NCBI RefSeq assembly: GCF_002795845.1
Contig: NZ_CP011797.1
Location: 2,890,001-2,954,000 of the forward strand
From: Reinekea forsetii
GTDB taxonomy: Bacteria; Pseudomonadota; Gammaproteobacteria; Pseudomonadales; Natronospirillaceae
Direction of reading: 5' to 3'
Length of the DNA stretch: 64,000 nt
Position 1 is the stretch's first letter. Every line of letters starts with the position of its first letter. The position numbers and the translations under genes are program-made. The notes under the pieces are model-generated. The model made no database searches. It saw only the letters and a list, made by a program, of their open reading frames with translations, and had not been told where the DNA came from. Below are positions 9,042 through 19,606 of the stretch, in pieces.

Positions 9042-9788
9042 TTAACTCGCAATTCGTATCGCGATTCCGTTTGGATATCGCGCATCAATATATTCTATTC
9101 GTTCACTGCTATAGGCTTCTGACTGCAACAACCTAACGACGCGTCGACTTCTTTCCAACACATTTCGTTCACCTAAAGCGATGGTCAAGCCGTCGTCCAT
9201 TTGGACGTACCATGACCCTCGGGCCTGCATGCTAACCTGGACTAACTGAGCTCCTAGTGCCGCAAAGATCTGCGTAAACTGCAGATACTGTTCCATCACT
9301 CGAGCCGCGCTGTTGTCAGGCCCTCTCAGGCTGGCCAAATCTAAACTGACCAACGGCTTGTCCAGAGGTACGGCCTTACTATTTAATACTTGTTGACCGT
9401 TCCATAATGCAATCGGCTCGTGCTCAACCAATGCCACGGAAATTGTACCAGGCCAAATTTTTACAACACTTGCCTGAGCTATCCATGGCAATCTTTCTAA
9501 ATCACGCTGTACATCAAGCAAATCTAAAAACAGCAGACTACGTGTTAAATACCCCTGCAACACGCCTTCAACAGCCAAACTATTTTGAAACTTTAATGGC
9601 TCTGCAATGGCATAAACCTGCAGCGGCATAGGCTCCCATTTCAGCCCAGACAGCCAGTTAATCGAGAACACACAAGCTGTCAAAACAACCCCCCCAACCA
9701 CCACCTTTGCACTGAACAGGGCCCACTTTCGTATTGGCAACGACGCCTTTCGTCGCGTCGCGCCATTTGATTTTTTCTTAGCCGCCAC
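9042..9788 (-). CDS. ftsQ: Cell division protein FtsQ
   Basis: A 248-residue bitopic membrane protein that links early and late divisome parts through FtsB and FtsL. It has a basic cytoplasmic N-terminus (MAAKKKSNGATRRK), one membrane helix at about residues 28-48, then a POTRA domain and the FtsQ beta domain. LPWIAQASVVKIWPGTISVALVEHEPIA, in two parts, resembles the POTRA and beta motifs of FtsQ. It starts 13 bases after ddlB. Similarity is weaker than for the enzymes around it, as is normal for FtsQ, but position settles the call. Confidence 0.93.
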   Translation of the reverse strand: MAAKKKSNGATRRKASLPIRKWALFSAKVVVGGVVLTACVFSINWLSGLKWEPMPLQVYAIAEPLKFQNSLAVEGVLQGYLTRSLLFLDLLDVQRDLERLPWIAQASVVKIWPGTISVALVEHEPIALWNGQQVLNSKAVPLDKPLVSLDLASLRGPDNSAARVMEQYLQFTQIFAALGAQLVQVSMQARGSWYVQMDDGLTIALGERNVLERSRRVVRLLQSEAYSSERIEYIDARYPNGIAIRIAS

Positions 9789-9801
9789 TTCAATCTTCTT
9801 C

Positions 9802-10716
9802 CTATTTAACCGTTGCTAACAGCTTGTGCATCAACTCCGGTAGGTCCCAACCGTATGCCGAGGCCGCCTTCGGCACCAGACTGTGGTCGGTCATACCGGG
9901 TATGGTATTTACCTCCAGAACTTGCAACGCGCCTTGGCCATCCATCATCAGATCAACCCGACCCCAACCTGTGCAACCTAAGGCAGCAAAGGCCATTAAC
10001 GACATCGCCTGCACAGCGCCTTCCAGTTCGGCACTTAGCCCGCTGGGTAAGTGATATTCGGTATCCTCACTTACATATTTAGCATCATAATCGTAGAACC
10101 GAGCATGGGGCTTAAGCCTGATAACCGGCAACACCTCGGCACCAATAATGCCCACCGTATACTCAGGCCCGTCAACAAATTGCTCGACCAAGACCTCCGT
10201 GTCGTGGTTCAGTGCCTCAGTCACCGCGGACATAAATTCGCCTTGATTGTCCGCCCGACCAATCCCAATACTTGAGCCTTCACGTACCGGCTTAACAAAT
10301 ACCGGGTAGCACAGTCGAGCTTGGTGAATCAAGGCGTCTGCTTGGCTGCGCACAACCACGAAGTCTGGCGTGGGCACGCCTCCGGTTTTAAAAATCATCT
10401 TGCTGCGCAGCTTGTCCATCGCGATCGCCGAACCCATCACACCACTACCGACGAAAGGTATTCCCACCCATTCCAACAAGCCTTGTAAGACTCCATCTTC
10501 ACCCATTCGACCGTGCAGAACGGGAAACACAACATCTGGTTTATGCTCGGCCAACCAGGGCAGTAGTAGACTCCGATCAACCAAATCCAGTTCGACCACT
10601 TCATACCCTGCCGTCAGCAATGCTTTAATGACGGTTCGGCCACTAAGCAAAGCCACCTCACGTTCGGCTGACAATCCGCCAAACAAGACGGCTACTTTGT
10701 TAAATCTTGTGCTCAT
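9802..10716 (-). CDS. ddlB: D-alanine--D-alanine ligase (DdlB type)
   Basis: A 304-residue ATP-grasp ligase that joins two D-alanines for the peptidoglycan stem peptide. Visible motifs include [17 protein letters not shown] near the N-terminus, [23 protein letters not shown], the ATP-grasp segment [15 protein letters not shown] and the metal-binding [11 protein letters not shown] with SLVPKAA. Length is typical. Its ATG overlaps the murC stop by four bases (ATGA), which suggests translational coupling. Confidence 0.97.
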   Translation of the reverse strand: MSTRFNKVAVLFGGLSAEREVALLSGRTVIKALLTAGYEVVELDLVDRSLLLPWLAEHKPDVVFPVLHGRMGEDGVLQGLLEWVGIPFVGSGVMGSAIAMDKLRSKMIFKTGGVPTPDFVVVRSQADALIHQARLCYPVFVKPVREGSSIGIGRADNQGEFMSAVTEALNHDTEVLVEQFVDGPEYTVGIIGAEVLPVIRLKPHARFYDYDAKYVSEDTEYHLPSGLSAELEGAVQAMSLMAFAALGCTGWGRVDLMMDGQGALQVLEVNTIPGMTDHSLVPKAASAYGWDLPELMHKLLATVK

Positions 10717-12158
10717 GCAGTTTTAAACCCCAAGCCTTGCTTCGCAATCTCCAGCGAGAGCGCGCCAATATCGCCGGCACCCTGGGTCAATAACAAATCT
10801 CCGTCCTGCAGTATATCGGGCAGGATGGTTAAAATATCTTCGATCCGTTCAACAAAAATTGGATCTACTCGGCCTCGTTGACGAATACTGCGACACAGGC
10901 TTCGACTGTCTGCACCATTAATGACCGGCTCACCGGCGCTGTATACATCGAGCAACAACAGCACGTCCACCTTTGAGAGCACCTCGACAAAGTCTTCATA
11001 CAGGTCCCGAGTACGACTATATCGGTGCGGTTGAAAAACACTAACGAGTCGTCGTTCCGGCCAACCGGCTCGAATAGCGTCCAGGGTAACCTGCAATTCC
11101 TTCGGATGATGACCGTAGTCATCTACCAACATTATTTTACCCTTGCGTGTATCAAACTCGCCCTGTACTTGAAAACGTCGACCAACGCCTTCGAACTCTG
11201 CCAGACCTTGCACGATTTGCGCATCCGATACGCCTTCATCGGTTGCTACTGCTATAACGGCCAAAGCGTTGAGAACATTATGGTCACCGGGCATATTCAG
11301 GCAAATATCTAGATTTTCTTTCTGCCGACGGCATACGGTGAAACGTGTTGTTAGCCCCTCTTGAGCAATATTTATTGCGCGCACATCCGCGTCAGCGTTA
11401 AAACCATAGGTCACCATCTGCCGCCGTACCAAGGGCATTATCGACTGCACATGGCTATCATCCGAACACAATACAACCAAGCCGTAGAAGGGCACGTTGT
11501 GCAAAAATTCAATATAGGCTTTCTTAAGTTTTTCAAAATCACCGTCATAAGTGCTCATATGATCGGCGTCGATATTGGTTACAACGGCGGTCATCGGTTG
11601 GAGATGTAAGAATGACGCATCGCTTTCATCTGCCTCGGCGACCAGATACCGGCTGGTGCCCAGGCGTGCATTGCTGCCTGCGCTGTTTAGCTTGCCACCG
11701 ATAATAAAGGTTGGATCAAACTCGCCCTTGGCCATCACCGACGCCATTAATGATGTGGTGGTGGTCTTGCCATGTGCGCCAGCAATTGCGATACCATGAC
11801 GATAGCGCATCAACTCAGCCAACATTTCGGCACGCCGCACGACAGGAATCCGCTTATTTAACGCCCAGCCAATCTCGGCGTTCTCGGCATCAATGGCACT
11901 TGAGACGACGACAACGTCAGACCCAATGACATTGTCTTCATGATGACCGATGACCACACTGATGCCGATCGACTGCAGCCGCTGTGTAGTCGCGGTTGCA
12001 CGCAGATCCGAGCCGCTAATCTGATAGCCTTGGTTGCACAGCACTTCAGCGATGCCACACATACCTACGCCACCAATGCCGACAAAATGAATACGTTTGA
12101 TGCGCCGCATTTCTGGAATCGGAAAACTTTCTTTGTTTTTTAGATCACAATTTGTCAT
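10713..12158 (-). CDS. murC: UDP-N-acetylmuramate--L-alanine ligase MurC
   Basis: A 481-residue Mur ligase that adds L-alanine to UDP-MurNAc. [17 protein letters not shown] is the N-terminal UDP-binding loop, [13 protein letters not shown] the ATP P-loop and [17 protein letters not shown] and DDYGHHPKE are typical central and C-terminal motifs. The ATG at 12158 overlaps the murG stop by four bases, which supports this start; an internal Met at residue 17 (MRRIKRIHF) is closer to the E. coli start and cannot be excluded. Confidence 0.97.
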   Translation of the reverse strand: MTNCDLKNKESFPIPEMRRIKRIHFVGIGGVGMCGIAEVLCNQGYQISGSDLRATATTQRLQSIGISVVIGHHEDNVIGSDVVVVSSAIDAENAEIGWALNKRIPVVRRAEMLAELMRYRHGIAIAGAHGKTTTTSLMASVMAKGEFDPTFIIGGKLNSAGSNARLGTSRYLVAEADESDASFLHLQPMTAVVTNIDADHMSTYDGDFEKLKKAYIEFLHNVPFYGLVVLCSDDSHVQSIMPLVRRQMVTYGFNADADVRAINIAQEGLTTRFTVCRRQKENLDICLNMPGDHNVLNALAVIAVATDEGVSDAQIVQGLAEFEGVGRRFQVQGEFDTRKGKIMLVDDYGHHPKELQVTLDAIRAGWPERRLVSVFQPHRYSRTRDLYEDFVEVLSKVDVLLLLDVYSAGEPVINGADSRSLCRSIRQRGRVDPIFVERIEDILTILPDILQDGDLLLTQGAGDIGALSLEIAKQGLGFKTA

Positions 12159-13231
12159 AAGGCTCTACTCTCTATAACGTCCTGAACAACCTTCACTATT
12201 CGCTCAGCAGAATCGCGTATACCCAACTGCCAAGCCCTTTGTGCGCTGTCAATTAAAGCAGGTCGAGTATCATTCCAATAATCCAATCGTGCGGCTAATT
12301 GCTCGGCACGTAAGTCGGTTTGTTCAAACCACTCTGCTGCCTGTGCTGCACAAAGCCATTGGGCGTTGCGGTACTGTTGTTTGTCGACATGCCATGGGTA
12401 AGGAATAAGAATTGCCGGTACACCCACCACGGCTAATTCTGAGACAGTAGATGCACCGCTGCGCGCTATTACCAAATCACACCAGGCATAGGCCGCCGCC
12501 ATATCATCGATAAACTCAACTACGGTCGCCGCCAATCCTAAGTCTTGATAAGCTCGCTGTGTGGCGTCACGTTTGCCTTGTCCGGTTTGGTGCCATATTT
12601 CGAGTCGGGCCTGGGTTTTCGCAGCGGCCACAGCCGCGGGTAGCAATTCATTAATAGCCAGAGCGCCCTGTGAGCCGCCTAACACCAGCAAACGCAACTT
12701 AGTGTGCTGACCCAGCAGCCGCTCTTGCGGTTGCGCCATGGCGCATAGAGCGGCACGCACCGGGTTACCAACCACCTCATAATCGGCGCTGAAGGTATTT
12801 GGAAATGCTTGTAATATGCGCGTGGCTTTAGGGGCCATCTTTTCATTGGTCAAGCCCGGCACGCCGTTTTGCTCGTGCAAGATGATCGGCGTCTGCAATA
12901 ACCACGCGGCAATCGCACCTGGAGCTGAGGCGTATCCGCCAAAGCCAATGACCAGATCAGGCTTTTCGTGCCGAAAAATCAACAAGCTGGCCACCAGTGC
13001 GCGCACAAGATTGAACGGCGCTAACAACTTGCGCAGGCGCCCGCCATGCCATGCTGTGACGGGTAAGGCGCAAAATTTGAAGCCCAAGCTGGGCACGATG
13101 GTGTTTTCCATGCCCCGGCGAGAGCCAAGCCAACGGATCTGATAACCATTCGCTTGGAGTTCCTCGGCAACCGCGGCCGCAGGGTAGATGTGACCGCCCG
13201 TGCCGCCGGCCATTAGCATTATTTTAGTCAT
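12155..13231 (-). CDS. murG: UDP-GlcNAc transferase MurG
   Basis: A 358-residue peripheral inner-membrane glycosyltransferase that converts lipid I to lipid II. The N-terminal glycine loop [14 protein letters not shown], the second loop [18 protein letters not shown] and the C-terminal donor-binding GGSQGA and [10 protein letters not shown] motifs are all present. It overlaps ftsW and murC by four bases each, so the three are probably coupled in translation. Confidence 0.97.
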   Translation of the reverse strand: MTKIMLMAGGTGGHIYPAAAVAEELQANGYQIRWLGSRRGMENTIVPSLGFKFCALPVTAWHGGRLRKLLAPFNLVRALVASLLIFRHEKPDLVIGFGGYASAPGAIAAWLLQTPIILHEQNGVPGLTNEKMAPKATRILQAFPNTFSADYEVVGNPVRAALCAMAQPQERLLGQHTKLRLLVLGGSQGALAINELLPAAVAAAKTQARLEIWHQTGQGKRDATQRAYQDLGLAATVVEFIDDMAAAYAWCDLVIARSGASTVSELAVVGVPAILIPYPWHVDKQQYRNAQWLCAAQAAEWFEQTDLRAEQLAARLDYWNDTRPALIDSAQRAWQLGIRDSAERIVKVVQDVIESRAL

Positions 13232-14406
13232 CTGGTCGGCTCCAATCGATGCGTTTCAGCATGAATGCGATTGACCAGAGCGATGAGGCAAATGCTGACA
13301 ATAAGGCTGGTACCACCGGCGCTTATAAAGGGCAGTGTTAGTCCCTTGGTAGGCAGTAAGCCGGTGTTAACCCCTATATTGATAAAGGCCTGCATTGTAA
13401 AAAGGATGCCAATGCCATAACTGCAATAGGCGCCAAAGAGGTTGTCCTTAATTTCGGCTAAACGACCGACACTAAAGATTCTGTGGATCATTAGCGCATA
13501 AAGCGCGATCAAAGCCACGATGCCAAATAGGCCCAATTCTTCAGCGATTATTGCGACAATAAAATCATTGTGGGCTTCTGGTAAATAAAAGAGTTTTTGT
13601 ATTGAATTGCCTAGGCCCACACCAAACCACTCACCCCGGCCGAAGGCAATTAACGACTGGGTCAATTGGTAACCACTGCCATAAACATTTTCATCAGACC
13701 ACGGGTTGCGAAATGCCAACAGGCGTTTAACGCGGTAAGACTCTGATAAGGCCATCGCAATAACTAGGGCGAGCGCGCCAAACATGGTCAACAAAAATTG
13801 CATGGGTTTGACACCACCCAAAAATAACATACCGAGAATAGTGCCCAAGATTACCACGACTGAACCAAAGTCAGGCTCCAACAATAACAGGGCCACAACC
13901 ACCAGCAGAACGAGCAAGGGCCGTGCGAAACCGTAAAAGCTACTGATGACCTCTGCACGACGGCGCACAAGATAGGCACCGACATATAAAATCATACTAA
14001 CCTTGGCCAGTTCAGACGGCTGAAAGCCGATCGGCCCCAAATCGATCCAGCGACGTGAACCCTTAATCTCTTGTCCGATGCCTGGAAGCAACACCAACAC
14101 CAATAACAAAAAACCAGCCAACAAGAAGAAAGCGCTGTGCCGCTGCCAAACCGCGGCAGGGACCACGGAGACCATTAACCCACCGAAGGCGCCAATAAGC
14201 ATGTAGATGCCATGACGCAGGACGAAATGATAGGGCACGTCAAATAGCTGTTCGCTGACATCAATGCCCGCCGAGGCAATCATCACCAGTCCGAACAAGA
14301 GCAGAGCGAAACAGCTGCCGATCAGCACCACGTCGGGCTGCCACATGGGCTGATAATTAAGGTCTAATCTATTAGGCGCCAGAGGCATCTGCTTTTGCAT
14401 AGTCAT
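13228..14406 (-). CDS. ftsW: Peptidoglycan glycosyltransferase FtsW (SEDS family)
   Basis: A 392-residue polytopic inner-membrane protein with about ten membrane segments. SEDS proteins polymerise lipid II; FtsW does so at the septum with FtsI. PIGFQPSELAKV, FGRGEWFGVGLG, LPEAHNDFI and LPFISAGGTSL are the family motifs; the catalytic Asp is expected in the segment around VLEPDFGS and nearby loops, but I cannot assign it with certainty. It lies between murD and murG as usual, with four-base overlaps at both ends. Confidence 0.96.
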   Translation of the reverse strand: MTMQKQMPLAPNRLDLNYQPMWQPDVVLIGSCFALLLFGLVMIASAGIDVSEQLFDVPYHFVLRHGIYMLIGAFGGLMVSVVPAAVWQRHSAFFLLAGFLLLVLVLLPGIGQEIKGSRRWIDLGPIGFQPSELAKVSMILYVGAYLVRRRAEVISSFYGFARPLLVLLVVVALLLLEPDFGSVVVILGTILGMLFLGGVKPMQFLLTMFGALALVIAMALSESYRVKRLLAFRNPWSDENVYGSGYQLTQSLIAFGRGEWFGVGLGNSIQKLFYLPEAHNDFIVAIIAEELGLFGIVALIALYALMIHRIFSVGRLAEIKDNLFGAYCSYGIGILFTMQAFINIGVNTGLLPTKGLTLPFISAGGTSLIVSICLIALVNRIHAETHRLEPTR

Positions 14407-15740
14407 GCGAGCGCCTCCACCCAGGTTACGAATTGACGACCACGCTGTTCGAAGTTCGTAAACTGATCAAAACTCGCACAGGCTGGTGATAACAACAGCA
14501 CATCACCCGCTTGCACTATTGCCTTGGCCTGGGCTAGCGCGTCGAACATGGATTCTACATAAGTGGCCTGCGGCGCCACGTCGGTGAAGCGCGACTGGTC
14601 TTCGCCATAGACAAACACCGCCTTGCAATGAGCGGCGATCGCTGGTGCCAGCGGACCGAGCTCCTGACCCTTGGCCTGACCACCAAGCAACAGTACGATG
14701 GCCTTACGGTCGGCTTGGGCCAGGCCGGTTAGCGCAGCTAAGGTCGAGCCAACATTAGTTGCTTTGGAATCGTTAAAGTATCGAACGCCCGCAAGCTCAC
14801 GAATTAACTGGCAGCGATGCGGCAAACCACTAAAGTTGCGCAACGCAGCCAAGGTATGCTCGCGCGGATTCTGAACCGCATCGGCCAAGGCCAACACGGC
14901 CAGCGCATTGGCAATATTATGACGCCCCGGCAAGGCCAACACAGAGGTTGGCAGCAATGCGTTTAACCCCAAGGCCAGACAAGTTCCGGATGGGGTTTCG
15001 AGTAAGCCATATTGTTTGAGATCGGGACGGGTCAGGGCAAAGCTGGCTACCTTGACGTTCGGTGCGACCAACGGCTGGGTGAGCAAATCTTGGCGATTGA
15101 ACAGCGCCTGCTTGGCACCAAAGTAGATACGCTGCTTGGCCTGTTGGTAACGCGCCATCGAATCGTATCGATCCATATGGTCTTCAGACACATTGAGGAT
15201 GGTCGCTATATCCGCGCCGACACTCGGGAGCAGTTCCAGTTGAAAGCTCGACAATTCCAAAACGGCTACATCGAACATTTGATCCGCGACATCCAGAACC
15301 GGTTGACCAATATTACCGCCGATCAATACGCTGCGCCCGCTGCGCTGTATGGCCTCACCCAACCATTGAGTAACCGTTGATTTGGCATTTGAACCGGTAA
15401 TGGCCACGACTTGACCGGTGAACTCGCTCAAAAATAGTTCGATATCACTGGTGACGCGCGCGCCGGCCTTGATAGCGGCCTGCACCGCAGGCGTGTGCAG
15501 AGCAACCCCAGGGCTCATTACCAGGACATCCGCCTGCTCAAACTGCTCTATATCAAAGCCACCGACCTGCACATCCATATCCGGAAACTGCGTTTTCACC
15601 TCGGCCAGGTTCGGTGGATTGGTGCGACTGTCGGTCACGGCAACCCACTTGCCCCGCGCCGCTAAATAACGCACACAGGACAGCCCGGTCAATCCAAGAC
15701 CCACTACCAAATACTTAGTGTCGGCGCCTATTAGTGTCAT
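14403..15740 (-). CDS. murD: UDP-N-acetylmuramoylalanine--D-glutamate ligase MurD
   Basis: A 445-residue Mur ligase that adds D-glutamate to UDP-MurNAc-L-Ala. YLVVGLGLTGLS is the UDP-binding loop, ITGSNAKSTVTQWLG the ATP loop (with NAKST where E. coli also has GSNGKST), and ELSSFQLE and NVSEDHMDRY are typical. The start at 15740 is chosen because its ATG shares one base with the mraY TAA (TAATG) and gives a family-like N-terminus; the frame is open 29 codons further inside mraY. Confidence 0.97.
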   Translation of the reverse strand: MTLIGADTKYLVVGLGLTGLSCVRYLAARGKWVAVTDSRTNPPNLAEVKTQFPDMDVQVGGFDIEQFEQADVLVMSPGVALHTPAVQAAIKAGARVTSDIELFLSEFTGQVVAITGSNAKSTVTQWLGEAIQRSGRSVLIGGNIGQPVLDVADQMFDVAVLELSSFQLELLPSVGADIATILNVSEDHMDRYDSMARYQQAKQRIYFGAKQALFNRQDLLTQPLVAPNVKVASFALTRPDLKQYGLLETPSGTCLALGLNALLPTSVLALPGRHNIANALAVLALADAVQNPREHTLAALRNFSGLPHRCQLIRELAGVRYFNDSKATNVGSTLAALTGLAQADRKAIVLLLGGQAKGQELGPLAPAIAAHCKAVFVYGEDQSRFTDVAPQATYVESMFDALAQAKAIVQAGDVLLLSPACASFDQFTNFEQRGRQFVTWVEALA

Positions 15741-16822
15741 TAGCGGATCTTCAACGAAGCTAAACCAATCAAGACCAGAATCACGGTAATAATCCAAAAA
15801 CGGACTATGATGCGTGGCTCCGGCCAACCTTTTAATTCGTAATGGTGATGTAGGGGCGCCATCCTGAAGATGCGCCTCCCGGTCATTTTGTATGAGCTGA
15901 CTTGGATAATCACGGACAGAGTTTCGGCGACGAAAATACCGCCCATAATAAAAAGTACTAATTCCTGGCGCACGATGACGGCCATCACGCCCAACGCAGC
16001 GCCGAGTGCCAACGAGCCCACATCGCCCATAAAGACCTGCGCCGGGTAAGTGTTAAACCATAGAAAGCCTAAACCAGCGCCCACCAAGGCAGAGCAAAAT
16101 ACAATTAACTCGCCAGTGCCGGCAACATAGGGAATTTGCAGATAGTCGGAATAGACTGAATTACCGGTGACGTAGGCGAACACGCCGAGTGCGCCACCGA
16201 CCAAAACCGTTGGCAAGATGGCCAAACCATCTAAGCCGTCGGTTAGATTCACGGCGTTGGACGTACCGACAATCACGAAGTAGGTCATGGCAATATAGAG
16301 CCCACCCATCGGCAGGGCGATGTCCTTGAAAAAGGGCACAAAAAGGGTCGTTTCGTCTGGTGTCGTGGCAGAGTAAAACAGCACCATTGCGGCAAACAGG
16401 CCGAAGCCTGACTGCCATAGAAATTTGGCTTTGGCAGATAGGCCCTTGCTATCTCGTTTGACCACCTTACGATAATCGTCCACCCAACCGATGCCGCCGA
16501 ATCCAGCGGTAACCAGCAAGGTGATCCAGACATAACGATTGCTAAGGTCCGACCAGAGCAACACGGAACTGATCACCGAGATAATGATCAACGCACCGCC
16601 CATGGTCGGAGTGCCAGCCTTGGCCAGATGACTCTGAGGGCCATCACTGCGGATAGACTGACCGATCTGATGATGTTTCAATAACCGAATCAATTTCGGA
16701 CCCAAAATCAACGACACAGCCAATGCTGTTAACACGCCGAAAATGGCCCGCAAGGTAAGGTATTGCAGCACCTGGAAGCCAGCATCAAGTTGCTCTAAAA
16801 AAGGCGTGAGCCAAACAAACAT
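15740..16822 (-). CDS. mraY: Phospho-N-acetylmuramoyl-pentapeptide transferase MraY
   Basis: A 360-residue inner-membrane enzyme with ten predicted helices. It transfers phospho-MurNAc-pentapeptide from UDP to undecaprenyl phosphate to make lipid I. The conserved loops are present: GTPTMGG, VDDYRKV with [20 protein letters not shown] and the [11 protein letters not shown] motif near the C-terminus. Length equals the E. coli protein (360). Its ATG overlaps the murF stop as TAATG. Confidence 0.98.
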   Translation of the reverse strand: MFVWLTPFLEQLDAGFQVLQYLTLRAIFGVLTALAVSLILGPKLIRLLKHHQIGQSIRSDGPQSHLAKAGTPTMGGALIIISVISSVLLWSDLSNRYVWITLLVTAGFGGIGWVDDYRKVVKRDSKGLSAKAKFLWQSGFGLFAAMVLFYSATTPDETTLFVPFFKDIALPMGGLYIAMTYFVIVGTSNAVNLTDGLDGLAILPTVLVGGALGVFAYVTGNSVYSDYLQIPYVAGTGELIVFCSALVGAGLGFLWFNTYPAQVFMGDVGSLALGAALGVMAVIVRQELVLFIMGGIFVAETLSVIIQVSSYKMTGRRIFRMAPLHHHYELKGWPEPRIIVRFWIITVILVLIGLASLKIR

Positions 16823-18165
16823 TAGGATTTCCCTCTCAGAGCGTCGATCACCCGGTCCATACCAGAACTGCGTGATCCCTTAACCAAAATGGCTGTATTA
16901 TGATTTATTGTTGCTGGCAACTCGGCCAGTAATTCGACTACTGATTTGAAATGTCGCCCACCAAAGGCCGCTGACATCGCACTAGCCTGTTCGCCAGCGC
17001 TCCACAACTGGCCGATCTTACCTATAGCATATTGGCCCACCGCCCGGTGATGCGCTAAAGACTCGGCACCCAGCTCAGCCATGTCGCCGGCGATTAACAA
17101 TGTCTCTCCGCCTATGTCTGCCATGACATCGATGGCCGCTTCAAATGAAACTGGATTGGCGTTGTAGGCATCGTGAATCAACGCACCGCCATGTTTCGAC
17201 TCAACCGGCTGCATACGGCCCGGCTCTGGCTGCATGGCACCAAGGCCATTGGCGATGTCAGGGGCTGACGCACCAGCCAGCCAAGCGGTCGCTGCAGCCG
17301 CCGCCGCATTGAGCGCCATATGGCGACCAAGCATGGGCCAGCTGACAGCAATATTGCCGTCCGGCAAGCTAAGGCTAAAATCACTGCCCTGCCCGGTGCT
17401 GGTAAATGCCAGCAAACGAACATCGGCGTCGAGATGCTGTCCAAAGCTGATTGTTCGACGCTTACCGGCTCGCTTGACCCAATAGGCAAAGGCCGGATCA
17501 TCCCGGTTGAACACACAACCCCCAGCGATGTCGGTCGTGTCGATGATTTCACCCTTGGCCATGCGCACACCATCAAGCCCGCCAAAACCGTCGGTATGGG
17601 CTATGCCGGCATTGATAATCAGGCTGATATGGGGCCGCGATATGCTACCCAACCAATCTATTTCACCAGCAGCATTGGCGCCAAATTCAAGCAAGACTCG
17701 CAAGTCCCGATCGGACAGACGGAACCAGGTTTTGGCCACACCTATATCGTTGTTGAAATTGCCTTGAGTCGACAATAGGCCCGGCTGCAAGGCGAGAATA
17801 TGCTCCAGCATGGCCCGGGTTGAGGTCTTACCGGCACTGCCGGTCAAGGCGATCACTGGGCCGGTAAACCGATCGCGCAGCGCACTGGCCAGACAACCCA
17901 AAGCTCGCTTGGTGTCACTCACCACCAATTGAGGAATCGCCAGATCGGCTATTAACTGCTGTACCACAACAGCACACGCACCCTTTTCTATCGCCGCACT
18001 TAAATAGTGGTGACCGTCATACAGGGGACCGACAAGAGCAACATAGATGTCACCTTTATTGATCGAACGGGTATCGGTGGAAATGTCATCTATAACCGCA
18101 TCAACGCCGATTAGCTGACCGGTGCATGCCAGCGCCCAATCGGACAGTTTTAGATTAGTCAACAT
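16822..18165 (-). CDS. murF: UDP-MurNAc-tripeptide--D-alanyl-D-alanine ligase MurF
   Basis: A 447-residue Mur ligase that adds D-Ala-D-Ala to UDP-MurNAc-tripeptide. The ATP loop reads [15 protein letters not shown], with DAYNANP and [10 protein letters not shown] in the C-terminal part. The start at 18165 follows AGGAGG with six bases spacing, the best ribosome site in the cluster; it lies inside the last codons of murE, an 11-base overlap. A start 20 codons earlier would lack this site and the family N-terminus. Confidence 0.97.
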   Translation of the reverse strand: MLTNLKLSDWALACTGQLIGVDAVIDDISTDTRSINKGDIYVALVGPLYDGHHYLSAAIEKGACAVVVQQLIADLAIPQLVVSDTKRALGCLASALRDRFTGPVIALTGSAGKTSTRAMLEHILALQPGLLSTQGNFNNDIGVAKTWFRLSDRDLRVLLEFGANAAGEIDWLGSISRPHISLIINAGIAHTDGFGGLDGVRMAKGEIIDTTDIAGGCVFNRDDPAFAYWVKRAGKRRTISFGQHLDADVRLLAFTSTGQGSDFSLSLPDGNIAVSWPMLGRHMALNAAAAAATAWLAGASAPDIANGLGAMQPEPGRMQPVESKHGGALIHDAYNANPVSFEAAIDVMADIGGETLLIAGDMAELGAESLAHHRAVGQYAIGKIGQLWSAGEQASAMSAAFGGRHFKSVVELLAELPATINHNTAILVKGSRSSGMDRVIDALRGKS

Positions 18166-19606
18166 CGAGCGCCTCCTGCCAATTAATAACCGTTTCCTGG
18201 TCGGAAAAGGGATGCCGGATACCATCGATTTCTTGGTAATTTTCGTGACCCTTGCCCGCTATTAAGACCACATCGGTCGCACTGCAACTAGCCAATGTCT
18301 GGGTAATGGCCTGCTTGCGGTCATTGATGATTCGATATTCGGCTGTGGCATCAAAACCCTGACAAATTTCGGCAATAATCTGCTCTGAACGTTCGGTGCG
18401 AGGATTATCATCGGTCACCACAACAAAATCGGCCAACTCAGCAGCGACCTGGGCCATCTGCGGACGCTTGCCACCATCGCGATCGCCACCACAACCAAAG
18501 ATCACCACCAGACGACCACTGACGTGCTCACGACATGCCTGCAAGGCCTTCGCCAAGGCATCGGGCGTATGGGCATAGTCGACCACGACGCAGGGCGCAT
18601 ACTTTAAACGGATGGTTTCCATACGACCCTTCACTGGACTGCAGTTGGAGATAATGCGGGCTGCGGTATTCAACGGCACCTGTTCGGCCAACATTAGGGC
18701 GAAAGCTGCCAAGGCATTGCTAAGATTGAACCGGCCCAGCAAGCGTAAATTTAAATCAACGATACCCTGGGGCGTCTGCACGGTGGCATCAATGCCGGCT
18801 TCGTGGCAGCGAATTGATAAGGCCTGAACGGTCGCAGGACGCTCTAGGCTGTAAGTATAAATATGTTCGGCGGTGATCGTGGCTAAGTGATCTTGTACCC
18901 AAAGATCATCGATATTCACGATGGCGTTGGTCAGGCCGGGCCAGTTCAACAACTGCCATTTGGCTGCGCCATAAGCGGCCATGGTGCCATGATAATCGAG
19001 ATGGTCGCGGCTCAGATTGGTGAACAGAGCGCTACGGAAATGCACGCCGTCAACCCGACCCTGAGTCAAACCATGGGAGGACACTTCCATGGCGCAATAC
19101 TCGGCGCCCTGCTGCTGCTGGCGGGCCAGCTCTATGTGCAAGCGCACCACATCGGGGGTGGTGTTGCGGGTTTCACTGAGCTGACCCCAGAGACCCTGGC
19201 CGTTGGTACCAATGATGCCGCAGCGCTTACCCAAGAAATCGAGTGATTGGGCGATATATTGACAGGTAGAGGTCTTACCGTTGGTGCCGGTAATACCGAT
19301 CATACTGAGCTGTTCGGTCACTGAACCGTAGAAGCGATGGGTTAGATCACCCAGCCGTCCAGCAAGGTTGTCAATGACACATATCGGCACGGCACCTTGC
19401 GGCTGGGGCACGGCTCGCTCGCATAGGATGGCGACTGCACCATTGGCTAGCGCCGCGTCAATAAAGTCGTGTCCATCTAGGACATGGCCTTTCAAGGCGA
19501 CAAAAATAGATCCTCGAGTCACCTCTCGGCTGTCCAGAGTGATGTCGAGCGCGCGCACGCCAGCGAGGTCATGGCACTCCGGTAACCAATCCAACATAGA
19601 GATCAT
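18155..19606 (-). CDS. murE: UDP-MurNAc-L-Ala-D-Glu--meso-diaminopimelate ligase MurE
   Basis: A 483-residue Mur ligase that adds the third stem-peptide residue. The ATP loop GITGTNGKTSTCQYI and YHGTMAAYGAAK are present. The motif DDNPRTE contains DNPR, the signature of meso-diaminopimelate-specific enzymes (lysine enzymes carry a different sequence), in keeping with a Gram-negative cell wall. Its ATG shares a base with the ftsI TAA (TAATG). A second Met at residue 4 is an alternative start. Confidence 0.97.
   Translation of the reverse strand: MISMLDWLPECHDLAGVRALDITLDSREVTRGSIFVALKGHVLDGHDFIDAALANGAVAILCERAVPQPQGAVPICVIDNLAGRLGDLTHRFYGSVTEQLSMIGITGTNGKTSTCQYIAQSLDFLGKRCGIIGTNGQGLWGQLSETRNTTPDVVRLHIELARQQQQGAEYCAMEVSSHGLTQGRVDGVHFRSALFTNLSRDHLDYHGTMAAYGAAKWQLLNWPGLTNAIVNIDDLWVQDHLATITAEHIYTYSLERPATVQALSIRCHEAGIDATVQTPQGIVDLNLRLLGRFNLSNALAAFALMLAEQVPLNTAARIISNCSPVKGRMETIRLKYAPCVVVDYAHTPDALAKALQACREHVSGRLVVIFGCGGDRDGGKRPQMAQVAAELADFVVVTDDNPRTERSEQIIAEICQGFDATAEYRIINDRKQAITQTLASCSATDVVLIAGKGHENYQEIDGIRHPFSDQETVINWQEALDVD

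Noticed and set aside
15741-15827. Upstream extension of murD inside mraY
   Set aside because: It would overlap mraY by 88 bases and adds residues foreign to MurD; the TAATG junction gives a good start.
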